Below are positions 35,101 through 46,047 of a stretch of DNA of 64,000 nucleotides, one piece after another (the first letter of the stretch is position 1; every line of letters starts with the position of its first letter). The stretch comes from Edaphochlamys debaryana (lineage: Eukaryota > Chlorophyta > Chlorophyceae > Chlamydomonadales). Under the pieces are notes generated by a model. It saw nothing but the letters and a program-made list of their open reading frames with translations. It made no database searches and was not told the DNA's origin. The stretch is from positions 372,001-436,000 of the forward strand of contig JAEHOE010000085.1 in the NCBI GenBank assembly GCA_016858145.1. Reading direction: 5' to 3'. The translations under genes and the position numbers were made by a program.

Positions 35101-38019
35101 CTGGAGCACGGGCTGCAGAAGCGGCACCGGGTGGATTACGGAGTGGACAGGTGGGTGGAGCGGGGTGCCTTGTGGGAACCGTCCAGCTACCTGGGGCGCA
35201 AGCAGCCGGCCTTCCGCGTTCTTTCCTCGCCTGCCTGAGTAGCGTGTTTGCCACCGAAACCTGCGCACCCCCACTGAACCTGGCCCTCCACAGATCGGGG
35301 GAGCAGCAGGAGGACGCGGCGAGGAAGCGTACCCGCATGGCGGTGCCCTTCCGCGCCGCCCACGTGCCCTCGGAGCGCAGCGAGTTCGCCCAGCCCGACG
35401 TGGGGCTGCTGCTGACTCACCTGTCGTACTACCACGACGGGCTGGGCGTCGAAGAGCTGCACGCTGCGCTGACCAAGCTCCTGGAGATGGGGCCTTCAGC
35501 TCGGCAGGACGAGTACGAGCAGGGCTGGCTGCCGCTGTCCCGAGCCCGCATCCCAAGCGGTAAGCCATGAGCGTCTGCCTTGACCGCAAAAGACTACGGT
35601 CATAGAATACTAAGTGTCAGGTGGCCTTCTACGCGGCTCGCAGGACAGGCCTTTCACCGAGGCTGTTCATGATTGCACGACCCCGCCCTCGTCCCACCCC
35701 AGAGCACCTGCCGCTCCTGGACTCCGCCGCCAAGCTCGACCCCAGCAACCCCTCCCAGATGCAGCTGCTGCACGCCTACTTCTCACACAACACCGCAGCC
35801 GTGGACTTCTGGCTCACACACTGTGTGCTGCCCACGGAGACGCGCCAGTTCCCGCAGCGCCTCTCCGCCACCGCCTGGCACCTGGCCGGTAGGGCCGGTG
35901 GCAGCGTGGTGGGGTTCTCGGGGACCAACGACAACCACCGCCTGCTACCGCTGCAAGTGAGCAAGGCCGAGCCGTCGGAGCCCAGCCTCTCCGCCACCAA
36001 CGGCCGGATGCTGCACATCATCCTGGAGCACACTCGAGGCTTCATGCCGCTACCCGGGGTGAGCAGGGGCAGGGGCATGCGATCGCCTCCCGCCTGATGA
36101 CCCGAGTCCCAGGACTTTGATCCGCGAGGTTTCTCAAGCAGCAGTGCGAGCGGAATGCGTACGGTATGGTATGGCACATGATGCGCTCCGACCCTGCCCT
36201 GGTCGTACAGCATTCCATAGCTCATTCGGCCTCTGCCCAACAGCCTCCCGCCTGCGCTCGGTACCCCACAACCTGGTAGCACCTCACATACCCTGCTGTC
36301 CCTGCACCCTGCTGCAGGGCGACGAGCTCCTCTGCTGGCAGCAAGTGCTGGATGCGGCCCTGCGGCTGCAGGCGCAGGGGGAGGAGGTGCGGGCGCTCAT
36401 TGACTGCGGAGCGCTGCTGGCGGGCACGTCCAACAGGTACGTGGCCATGGGGCTACAGTGGATAGCAGTGTGAGCGCTCAGATAACACATTCCTCCTCTC
36501 ATCTTCTACCCCCGTCTGCAGGGAGGCGGCCGAGTACCTGCTCTCCCGCCTGGACCGGGGGCGCTTCAAGGGCGTCACGTACGTGCATGAGGACGGCCGG
36601 GGCGGGCGTGGATGGGTGGTGGCGGACCGGCGGGGCCGCCGCCTGCTCTTGCGCTGCTCACACATCCCAGAGGCTGATACCTTTGTGCTGTTCGACGAGG
36701 CCAGCTGCCGCGGAGCGGACCTCAAGCTGCGGCTGGGGACGGTGAGGCTGCTGACGCTCGGCCCGGGGGCGACCAAGGACAAGGGCATGCAGGCCGCTGG
36801 CCGGCTGCGGCAGCTGGGCCGAGGCCAGGCGCTGTGGCTCACGGCCGCGCCGGACGTCGCCGCCAAGATCCAGTCAGCCTCGGCTGCAGCTCCCTCCCTG
36901 GATGCACCTCCAGGCCGCAACGGCGCTCAAGGCGTGCTCCGCTGGGTGATGTCCAACACCGTTGAGTCGACGCTGGCGGGTGTTCAGTCCCGGGCCCGCC
37001 AGGGCCTCGAGTTCGCGGCTGACGGAGGCGTGCCGCAGCCCGCGGACGAGGTGTTGGCCCTTCATGACCTGTACGGCGGCAGCAAGGCCCGCGTACCGGT
37101 GGCCCAGGCTGTGTCAGTCCTCGCCGCTAAGCGAGACAGCGCCCTGTCAGTCCCGCTTGTGCACCTTGCGGCGGAGTATGGAGCAAGGCACTTGGTGACG
37201 GCGGGTGGCCGGGTGGATGAGGAGTGCGAGCGGGAGTTGGAGCAGGAGGAGGAGCAGGAGGAGGAGGTGCAGCGCCAGGTGCCCAGAGTCACGCCAATTG
37301 CTGAGACAGACTGGCGGCTTGAGGCCGTCGTCAGCGCCCTGGCTAGCGGCGGCGGCAGCGGCGGCGGTACGCTCGGGGCAGCAGCGCTCGCCAGCGTCGC
37401 AGGCGTTGAGGCTTACTCGCTTCCCACCATCGCACCCCTCTTCGCCTGCGCCAGCCTCCACGCCCTGCCCTGGTCAGAGCGGGTCTTCGTGACCCGGAAC
37501 TTCCTGGCCTCTGTCGCGGCCAGCCCCTGGGACGTGCTACTGAGCGACTACCTCCGCCCCGTGGACGCCGCTGTGCTCTTCCCCGGCTGTGGGGAGGTGC
37601 TGCTTCTGACGGAGCGAGAGGCGGACCGGCTGCTGGGGGCGCTGAGGGGCCAGGCGGCGGCGGGGGGCGCGCAGCGGCACGGCTCCACCACGCCGCTGCT
37701 GAGCCTGTGCTACCTGCGGGACGCCTTCGTTGAGGCGGCGCCGCCCCGGCTCGCGGTCAGCGTCGTAACGGGCAAGACGCTGGGAGGCGATGAAGGGGCG
37801 GAGGGCGCAGCGGCCGTGCGCAGCGTGAGCGCGCGTGCACTCGTGAGCATGCAGCTGCTGAACGGGGAGGTGCGCTACGCGGCTGGAGCGGTGAGGCGAG
37901 AGCTGCGGGTGATGGTGGCGAGGCGGCGGGAGGCAGCGGAGGCGCTGGTGGGGATGCGCGGCAGGGGGGTGGCGCTGCCCCGGAGCGACCTGGAGCGGGC
38001 GGTGGAGGGCGTGGAGTAG
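32155..38019 (+). CDS. DUF3638/DUF3645 P-loop protein, C-terminal part (5'-truncated)
   Basis: Eleven exons (32155-32970, 33105-33434, 33589-33810, 33925-34098, 34220-34419, 34519-34873, 34954-35150, 35294-35559, 35703-36058, 36318-36436, 36522-38019) stay in frame for 1,510 residues to a TAG. DUF3638: AQLNMGEGKTRVLLPM with a Walker A-like MGEGKT at 33742-33762. DUF3645: VPFRAAHVPSERSEF...QPDVGLLLTHLSYY in exon 35294-35559. A conserved GFSGTNDNHRLLP follows at about 35918-35956. Then come FDEASCRGADLK (36691-36726) and LGPGATKDKGMQAAGRLRQLG, which resemble the late helicase-like motifs of these proteins. Such proteins run to 2,500-3,500 residues in fungi, protists and algae; their biochemical role is not established, although databases often label them ubiquitinyl hydrolase. 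The 5' half should precede 32155 but is replaced by spacer DNA. The first in-frame ATG is at 32299. Confidence 0.85.
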
Positions 38020-40382
38020 GGCCCGGGCGCGTAGGGCCTAGCGTCGCAGACGCGGGGTTGGGCTGTGACGGGGGGCTGCTTAGAGTGATGGGGCTATGCC
38101 CTGGGCGAGAGGGGTTGCGCGGTGGGCGGCGGTACGAGCTGAAGCAAGCAGAAGTGACGCAGGAGGAGAGTAGGTGATGGCGAGAATTGAGGCCGGTACA
38201 GCAGTACCAAGATGCAACTCAGGCTCAGGCTGAGCCGTACGACGGGCTAGTGCACACACGGGAACGCGACAGTCTGAAGCAGCTGGTCGTAGGGCACGGC
38301 CTCATGCAGCAAGGCTAGCAGCGGGTGACCTGCTGGGCGTTGCAAGCTTGTGCTGGCAGCAAGCGGCTGGTAACCTTCTCCTGATCCTGAGGCCCCTGAG
38401 CCCCCGTTGGGCCGCCTCAGTCCCCGTCTTGCTGGGAGCGGCTGTCGGTCAATCATGGCCGCCTAGGGCCGTATCCCGCATTCCCGCGCTGCCCTGGCGT
38501 GGAGCCGTGGACGCCAGCAAGACTGGATGGTACGGGTCAGCCTTGCAATGACGGAAGTTACACGCTTTGCACTACCCCACGAATGATACTAGATGAGCCC
38601 TCCACGCCGCGTTTTGCCTAACCTTCCCAGATGAGCCGTCCACTCCTGCCCTCTCCTCCATAACCGCCCTCCTTCCGCTCCTCGTGACCTCCGCACCAGT
38701 ATGATGACCCGCGGCCCAATGGCCCCGCCTTCACAGAGCCCCTCCCATGATCCAAAACACCGACCTTGAACCCAGCGACCCAAACGGTGACCCGGTGACC
38801 CGAATGAGCGCATGAGGAAAGCCTTGTTCGTGTGGCCCAAGCCACCGCTTGCAGACTGGCAGGCCCCCGCGCAGATGCACGTGACGACCTCCCACAACCA
38901 CCCAACCAACCGTCCACCCGCCGCACGTCAACGATGTCAACCGTTGCCAACAGCAAAAGCCAAGTGATCCGCCGCGCGTCAGCCTACAGTCGGCCTACAG
39001 TTGGGCGCACGATGATTGCTTGGGCTCACCCTTCCTTCCGTCCAGCGCCTCCGGCTCGCATCCCTGATCCCTGTGATGCCCCCCTGTGTTCACGCTCGAC
39101 CCACATCCACACGATATGGCCCCCCCTCCTCCTTGCCAGACCCGCCATGGACAACAAGAGCCCTCCACTTGCTCACCACATCTTGAGCCTGTGACCCGCA
39201 CCCTGATAAAACACCCCCCGCCCCATGAACACAAACACATCCGGCCAAAACATGTCCCAGCTGAGTGATGTCCACAGTCATGATACAATCCGCCTCCGCC
39301 CCCTTTCTCCTCTCCACAACTTGCACCAGAAACTACCGGTAAACGCGCACCCCCCCCCCAAAGCACTTGCCCCGTCGTACGAGATCCCCAGAACTTCCAC
39401 ACCCCTGTGACCACCGCGCGTTTCCCATCTCCACCTGCAGCGCGTTGCACTGAATGGCCAGCGCGGACCGAGCTTCCGCCAACACCGCCAGCCCAACTCG
39501 AGCGCAAACCAAGCTCCAACTCCCTATGTCAAACGCTATGTCAAACGGAAGTTGCACAGGCCCCTCGAAGCCGGGCCACGCGCCGTACGTACGTAAAGCA
39601 AACAAATGCGCTCAGCGGGCGGCCCGCAGCCCCCATCCAAGGGCCGAGAGCTGTTCGCGCGGCGGGCGCCCGAGTGGGACGCCTGCACGCCTCTTTGTTG
39701 TCTTTGCGCGCCGCCAGAAGTCAATCGTGACGTAAATGTTCGAGCAGCTCCATCGACTTAACCTACTAGCTGCTGCTAACTAGCTACTACTCATCAGCCT
39801 CTTATTCAACTGTCCCCTGCAACCCTGTACAAGCAAGCTTATTTCCCTAGTCGCATGGGCAGGGGTGGCAAACGGGGCCCGTGCTCTACACCGCGCAGGC
39901 CTCGCCCCAGCTCCCCGCCCCGCATCGCGCAACGCGCACACCCCCACGAATTGTCGGTCGAAACGCAGTCGGTCGTAACGCAGCCCAAATGAACAACCTG
40001 CGCTCTGAAACCTGCAACCTCCCTAGCGAACTTCCTACTAACGCCCGCCGAAAAGCGCGAATGGTCCCCCCTGCCTTGCCACCCTGGCGGCTCAAATGGC
40101 CGCACGCACGTCAAGCGCCCCCGCCCGCCCCCACCTCCAGATGAGGTCAGCCGCCGCTGCGACTTGAAACGTTCGTACGTGAAAAACAACGGAACCCATC
40201 CTTGGCATGGCCTCAATTGCTTGGTCCTTATCTCCTCTGCTCGATCTTCCCTATCCCTCCATGAAGATGTGTCGTACAGGCGCGCCGCATTCAGTCGTCG
40301 TACAAGCGCCGGAATCTCCCTCCGTACATCGACCGTGGGGTCACAGGGCCCCGTCCGAAGCAGCCGTGCTGGCCGCTGCTGC
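38020..40382. other. Intergenic region between convergent genes
   Basis: About 2.4 kb without a supported gene. It should contain the 3' UTR of the DUF3638 gene (plus) and of the hnRNP Q-like gene (minus). I found no TGTAA on the plus strand. One TTACA (minus-strand TGTAA) lies at 38558-38562, which seems too far to serve the minus-strand gene. No repeat array or RNA gene recognised. Confidence 0.55.
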
Positions 40383-43300
40383 TCACATGCCTCCGTAACC
40401 CGGCAGCCACAGCGCGCCCGATCCGCCGTACTGCGGATGGCCGCCGCCGCCGTGCATGTTGCCGCCGTACGGGCTGCCATGCTGCACGCGGTACGCGCCG
40501 CCGCCGCCGTACATCCCACCGGCGGCGCCAGCCCCCGGCCCGGCGGGGGACCCCAGCGGGCTCAGCCCGCCCAGGCCCCCCATCCCCATTCCGCCCATGC
40601 CCATCCCCATGCCCCCCATCCCGCCGAGGCCTCCCATACCACCCACGCCGCTGCCCATGCCGCCGAGGCCGCCCATGCCGCCGCCGCCAGCGTCGCCGCT
40701 CATCATCAGCGCGCCGCCGGCGGCGCCGCTGCCTGGGCCCGTGGCCACTAGGCGCAGCGCCAGCTCCTGCATCTGCTTCTGCGCCGCGGCCTGCTTGGCG
40801 GTCTTGCCGCGCTTGGACAGCAGGGTGTAGAGGTAGGCGGGCACGTTCTGGACGCCGCTCAGCTCCTGGGGGCGGAGGCAGGAGGGCGCGGTGTTGGTGT
40901 AGGGCGTGTAGGGTTAGCCAAGGTATGAAATGTGATTGGCGGCGGCGCTCAACCCAAACCGTTCATGTGAGTCACCATGTCCCAGCCCCCAGCCAAGGCC
41001 ACAGCCAACCATCACCACCAGGAGTCCAGTCCCCGGGTCCCCCCCACCTGGGCGCACAGCTTGGACAGGCGCGTGCGTACGGCCTCGGGCAGGCGGATCT
41101 CACGGATGGTGTCCAGCACCTTGGGGGGGAGAGGGGGGGGAGAGGGGGAGGGAGGACAGTTGAGGGGCATGAGGAGGCATGCCGGCGTTCACGCATCGGA
41201 CGCGGAGACATAGGCGGCGGTAAGTAGGAGACGCAAACGGCTGCACATACGGGTCCGGACAGATGTGCGACAGCATAGCGGCACAGAACCACAGCTTAAT
41301 CGGCTCGCGGGCCCACCTTGGGGTCGAAGTGGGTCCACCTCAGGCCCTTGTCGCTGCTGACCAGCTCGTCCAGTACGGCAATCAGGTCGGGCGTCAGCTT
41401 GCGCAGCGCGTAGCCCTGGGGGTCTGGGGGCAGACGGAGGGGGGAGGGGCGGGGAGGGGGAGGGGGGATAGGGAGGGAGTCAGCCACATGTGGACGGGGT
41501 GCGGGGCGGTGGCAAGGGAGGAGTACCGTAGCGGACGGGTTCGGGCCGCACGGAAGCGGCGCAGCCGGTGCATGGATACGGTAGGCGCAAGGAGCCGGAG
41601 CCAGCCAGCGCAGGCGGTGCCGCTCATGTACAGCGCTGCGGTTGACAGCGCGGCCGGCAAGCCAATCCGCTCGAGTGGCTTGACGGCCGCGCTATCAGCC
41701 GCGGCCCTGTAGATGAGCGTCGGTGGCCTCGCCGGATGAGCAGCGGCAGCGAGCAAACCCGATACACGTCACTTTGGCCCACGGCCCGTGTAACAACAAT
41801 AACAATTGGACAGCATTTTGTATGCCGCCGGCTCTGAAGCTGCTGCCAACACACGCAGGGCGCCTCCCTCCACCCCTCTACCCTCGCCTCCCCTTGCGTC
41901 CACACAAACCACAAACCATGCAGACCCTCCCTCGCTCCCTGCCTCCCTCCCTCCCGCTTCATCGACTGCCTCACCCTGCGCCCACACCATCTGTTCGTAG
42001 TGGTCGATGAGGCGGGTGGTGATGAAGGCCTTCATGCGCCGCACGCCCTGGGGGGGGGGGGGGAAGGACGAAGGAGGGAGGGGAGGGGTGGGGAAGGGAG
42101 GGGGAAGGGAGGGGGAAGGAGGATCGGAGGCCGGGCCTTGACCGGGACTGCAGCTGATATGTGCGCCGGGCCCAGCTAGCGAGCCCATGCCGGACAAGGA
42201 TGCCATAAGGTATTCAAGGCCGGGCCTTGACCGGGGCTGCGGCTGACATCGAGGGGCGCAAGACAAAGGCAGACAAAGGGGAGGGAGGGGAACAAGGGGC
42301 TACGGGAGGCGTGGGAGAGGCACTGTGAGCACAGCACGGCAGAGCAGCTGCCGGGCCCAGCTCGAGAGCCCAGGCCCGTCCGGGCCCGGCAGCTGCTCCG
42401 CTGTGCTCGCTCCTTGCGCCGGCAGGCCCGGCCCAAGCCCCGCCCACCCCGGCCCGCCCCGGGCCCACCTCCAGGTTGGCGGCGGTCTCGATGGCGTGCA
42501 GCGCCGACACCGCGCACAGCTCCCCGAACAGCAGCTGCAGCTGCAGCAGCCAGTGCCGCACGCCCGCGTCGAAGTGCTCGGCCTGGGGGTGGGGGTGGGG
42601 GGTTTGAAGGACGGGGGATTAACGTGGGGAGCAGGGGACGAGAGTAAGGCGAGGACAAAATAAGCCTTTAGGGGTCGGGATGTAGAGTCAGTCGGGGGGG
42701 GGCACAAGGCAACGCTCCTCCTCCGACCCTGAGGGGAGTGAGGTGAGGACTAGGCGAGGTCGAGGTGTGAATTCTTATTCAGGGGGAAAGCAAGACGTTA
42801 TTCCTCCTCCTTGCCCGAGTGTAGGGAGAAACTGATGGTGGCAAGGTCTCACCCTGATGTGGGGGCCGCAGGTGTCGAGCACGCTCTGGATCTTGTCCCG
42901 CACTGACGGGCTCAGCTCGTCGAAGCTGCGGCAGCCCTCCGCTGCGGCGGCGGCGGCGGCAGCGGCGGCGGCGCTCGGCGGCAGGCCCATGAGCGCGTGG
43001 AAGGCCTCCAGGCCGCCACCGCCGCCGGAGGGACTGGTGCCGGCGGCGGGGCCGCCGGCAAAGGGGCCGCCGGGGGAGCCGTGGGTCGGCAGGCTGCCCC
43101 ACAGACCCGGGCCCGTGCCGCCGTGACCAGCCGGCGACGCCAGCGACGGAGGCGAGCGGGCGCCGCTCAGCGGCCTGTCGACCGACGGCGACAGGCCGGA
43201 CAGGATGCCGCCGAAGCGGCTGGCGGCGCCGCCACCGAGGTTGCCGTACATGCCGGCGGCGCCGTCAGGGCGGATCTCCTCGAAGGGGCTGGCGCCGCTG

Positions 43301-45150
43301 GCGCCGCCGACGCGGCGGTCCGCGCCGACGGCGCCGCTGCCGATGGAGCCGGCGCCGTCGGCGGCGGGCAGCGCCGCCGCCAGCGCCGCCAGGGTCTCCG
43401 GCGGGATGGTGGCGGCGCCGCCGGCGGCGCTGCCGACGGGCGACAGCGCCAGGATGGATGCGAGCAGGTGGGGGTTGCGCTGCAGGACGTCCACCAGGTG
43501 GGGGTGCTGCTGCATGAGGCCCAGCAGCAGGGGGGAGTGGGAGGGGGCCTCGCCGCCGTCGGCGTTGATGTGGGTCGGGGCAGTGGTGGCGGCGGCGGTG
43601 GGGATGGTGGCGGCGGGGTCGTGGCCGGTGGCGGTGGTGGGAGGGCTGCCGGCGGGGGAGGGCAGCGGCACGGTGCCGACGGGGGCTGAGCGGGCGGGGG
43701 TCAGCGGCGCAAGGGAGCTGGCGGCGGCGCCGCCGGCGGCGGTGTCCAGCGGCGGCGGCGGCAGGATCGAGGCCGGCGGCGGCGCCTTGGAGGGGGTGGC
43801 GGGCAGGCTGGCGCTCTCGCGGCTCGGCGGCGGCGGAGGGCTGCCGCCGCGGCCGCCGGGCAGGATGGCGCCGATGGCAGCGGCGGCGGCGTCGCCACCC
43901 AGGGCCGCGGCGGCGGCCGCCGCGGCGGTGGCGGTGGCGGCGGCGGTGATGTCGATCCATGCGCTGTGGGAGTCGATCTTGAACAGGACCTCAGCCGCCT
44001 CCTGCGTAGGGCAAGGGGGAGGGGGCAAGCGGGCGGGTGAGTATGGAATTGGGAGGGCTCATTCGGCGGGTTGCTGTGGGGTACGGGGCTACGGGCCAGG
44101 CCATGGCCTTACAGCCTTCTCGTTTCCCCCCATACCCTGCCGCCCTCCTCCCCCCCCTCACCGGCAGGGGCAGCACCTCCAGCAGGGCCTCACGCAGCAT
44201 ATCCTGAGGGGGGTGGGATAGGGCGGGGGGGGGAAAGAAGGAGAGGACGGGGGCATGGTGAAAGGGAGCAGAGCGGCCAAAACCAAGGGAACGGGGCAAG
44301 GAAGAACGCCCGACCGCACTCCGCCCCTGGGTCGCCAAGTCCCCTCCCCCGCAACGGCCGCAACCCGAGCCCCCAACAAACACCCGCCCCCAGATCCCCC
44401 CTCCCCACTCCCCCGACCCATCTCCCGTCCCCCCCTCACCCGCACACTGCTGCGGCACGCCTCGGTCAGCCGCGCGCCCAGCTCCGCCGCCAGCCTCGCG
44501 CTCTCCACGAAGCCCGCGCCCGCGCCGCCCGCGAACGGCGCCGCCGGGGCCGGGGCCGCCGCATGGCCCTCGCCACCACCGAATGGACCCGGGGATCCGC
44601 CCGTGGTCGCGTGGGAGCCGTTATCGCTGGGGGCCGCCGAGCTGGCCGAGCCCGAGGGCCGCTCGCGCGTTGCGCCGCCGGGGGCGGCGCCGGCACTGGC
44701 ACCGTTGGCCGAGCCGTTGGCACCGTTGGCATGAGCTGCGGGGCCGTGGAAGGCGCCGTGGGGATCGGCGCCGGCCGTTGGCTGCGGCCAGGCCGGGTGG
44801 CCGGTGGGTCGGTGCGAGGGCTCGCTCGAGGCCTCGGCGCCGCCCTCGAGAGATCGCGTGGTGTGGGGCTGCGGGCCGTTGCGGTGGGCCTCCGGGCCGC
44901 CGTTTGCGGCGGCGGCGCGCGGGGAGGGCGCCATAGGCTCGCGCGAGCTCGGGGGCAGCAGGCCGGCTGCGGCGGCGATGCGGTCCGCAGAGGAGGCTGT
45001 GAAGCGAGGCGCGAGGGGTGGAGTGTTGGAGCGGTCTGCAAGGAAGGCGAGCATGCCAGAGAGCGAGTTCTCCAGCTGCGCCTGATCGAAGTCCTCGCCG
45101 CTCTCGAGCTCCGAGCCCTGGAGATCTGGCGGGGCCATCTCGACGAACAA
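40383..45150 (-). CDS. Low-complexity protein with hnRNP Q/R acidic-domain-like C-terminus
   Basis: Eight exons on the minus strand (45150-44440, 44203-44162, 44001-42853, 42582-42469, 42047-41975, 41423-41317, 41119-41048, 40865-40383) join without a frame break into 916 residues. Exon 1 starts at ATG 45150; a second in-frame ATG lies at 45138. The third exon is Ala/Gly/Pro-rich and probably disordered. The small exons that follow encode helices ending in VRRMKAFITTRLIDHY and, later, LSGVQNVPAYLYTLLSKR. Both resemble the closing helix of the acidic/NURR domain of hnRNP Q and R (the 'V.NKSA.L....' signature), so I read this as two degenerate tandem copies. No RRM is visible. The last exon ends in Gly/Met-rich repeats and TGA. 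A role in RNA binding is inference only; the gene itself is well supported by its open, splice-consistent exons. Confidence 0.72.
42048..42063. repeat. Poly-G/poly-C run at a splice acceptor
   Basis: A run of about 14 G on the plus strand directly abuts the exon 42047-41975; on the coding minus strand it is an almost pure C pyrimidine tract ending in AG. Prone to sequencing-length error. Confidence 0.7.
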
Positions 45151-46047
45151 GGTTGCGCGGTTGGCTAGAGTCGTTGGGCGCAGGCGAAGGCGGATAAAAG
45201 CAGGCTAGGGCTTGCAAGGTCGTCGCAGCCGCTCAGGGTTTCGGCGTCCGAGGCAGGGTCCTCTCAGCGTCGGGCGGTGGGCGGCGAGGCCCCGCGCGAC
45301 GGTGAATCGCGCGCGGTGTCCACGAAGCAAGCTATGCTGGAGAAGGCTGGTCGCTAGGGCGCGCGCGGGGATGCGCTTCCCGACGAGCGGGACTAGATGG
45401 ATGGCTCGGTGCGCCTTGCAAGCGCGGTGTGGTCTGGGCCTAGTCTAGTGCCCTATTGCTTCTGTGAGTGGTGCGCTATGTGTCCGAAACCTGTGCTGTG
45501 CAGAAAGAGCGGCTTTGCGGGTCTTTATGTGGGTCGAGCCTCGGGGGTCGCGTCGGCCCCGGCAACCGTTTTCCCAAATGAGACGCGACCTTGACCTGCG
45601 CTCAGCTGTTACGCCCAAATAACCTTTATGCCCCCCTATAGCGCGACAAGGCATCGCGGGGCTTGCCTCTTCGCTTTCGCAGTCGTCGGCTCAGCCGAGA
45701 ATCGCGGGAGATGTTCCGCGCCGGTTTGCCTTCTGAGCCATTTGCGCGACGAGGGCCAGAACAGTGGCCTCCTTACAGATCCAGCAATCCATCGCCGGCA
45801 TCGGCGAAGTGCGCCGCTGTGCCGACCTGCCTCGAATGCGCATGTCCGGGTCGCGTCGAGTCCGCAGTGACGGACTGGGTTGGGAGCACGAACCCCAGCC
45901 TCGACGCGAGCCCGTCGCCCGTTTCGGCACACACGGCCTCACCCCACCTCAGCCAAGCTGCTTTCCGCCTTGCCAGCATCCCAACTCCATGGACCCACCC
46001 TCGCGTGCACCCGGCGGCCGCCACAGCTCCGCAACAGCTCCGCCGCC
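45151..46047. other. Spacer between two minus-strand genes
   Basis: Upstream region of the hnRNP Q-like gene and 3' UTR of KIN17. A minus-strand TGTAA (TTACA on plus) is at 45773-45777, about 270 bases past the KIN17 stop. No other gene seen. Confidence 0.6.
45773..45777 (-). promoter_or_regulatory. Putative poly(A) signal of KIN17 (TGTAA)
   Basis: Reads TGTAA on the minus strand, at a normal distance (about 270 bases) downstream of the KIN17 stop codon. Confidence 0.5.

Noticed and set aside
38558..38562. Minus-strand TGTAA as the poly(A) signal of the hnRNP Q-like gene
   Set aside because: About 1.8 kb beyond the stop, much further than usual; an unseen variant signal is more likely.
42997..44221. 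Plus-strand open frames opposite the large exon of the hnRNP Q-like gene
   Set aside because: Antisense shadows of the Ala/Gly/Pro-rich exon; the minus-strand reading joins splice-consistent exons with conserved helices.
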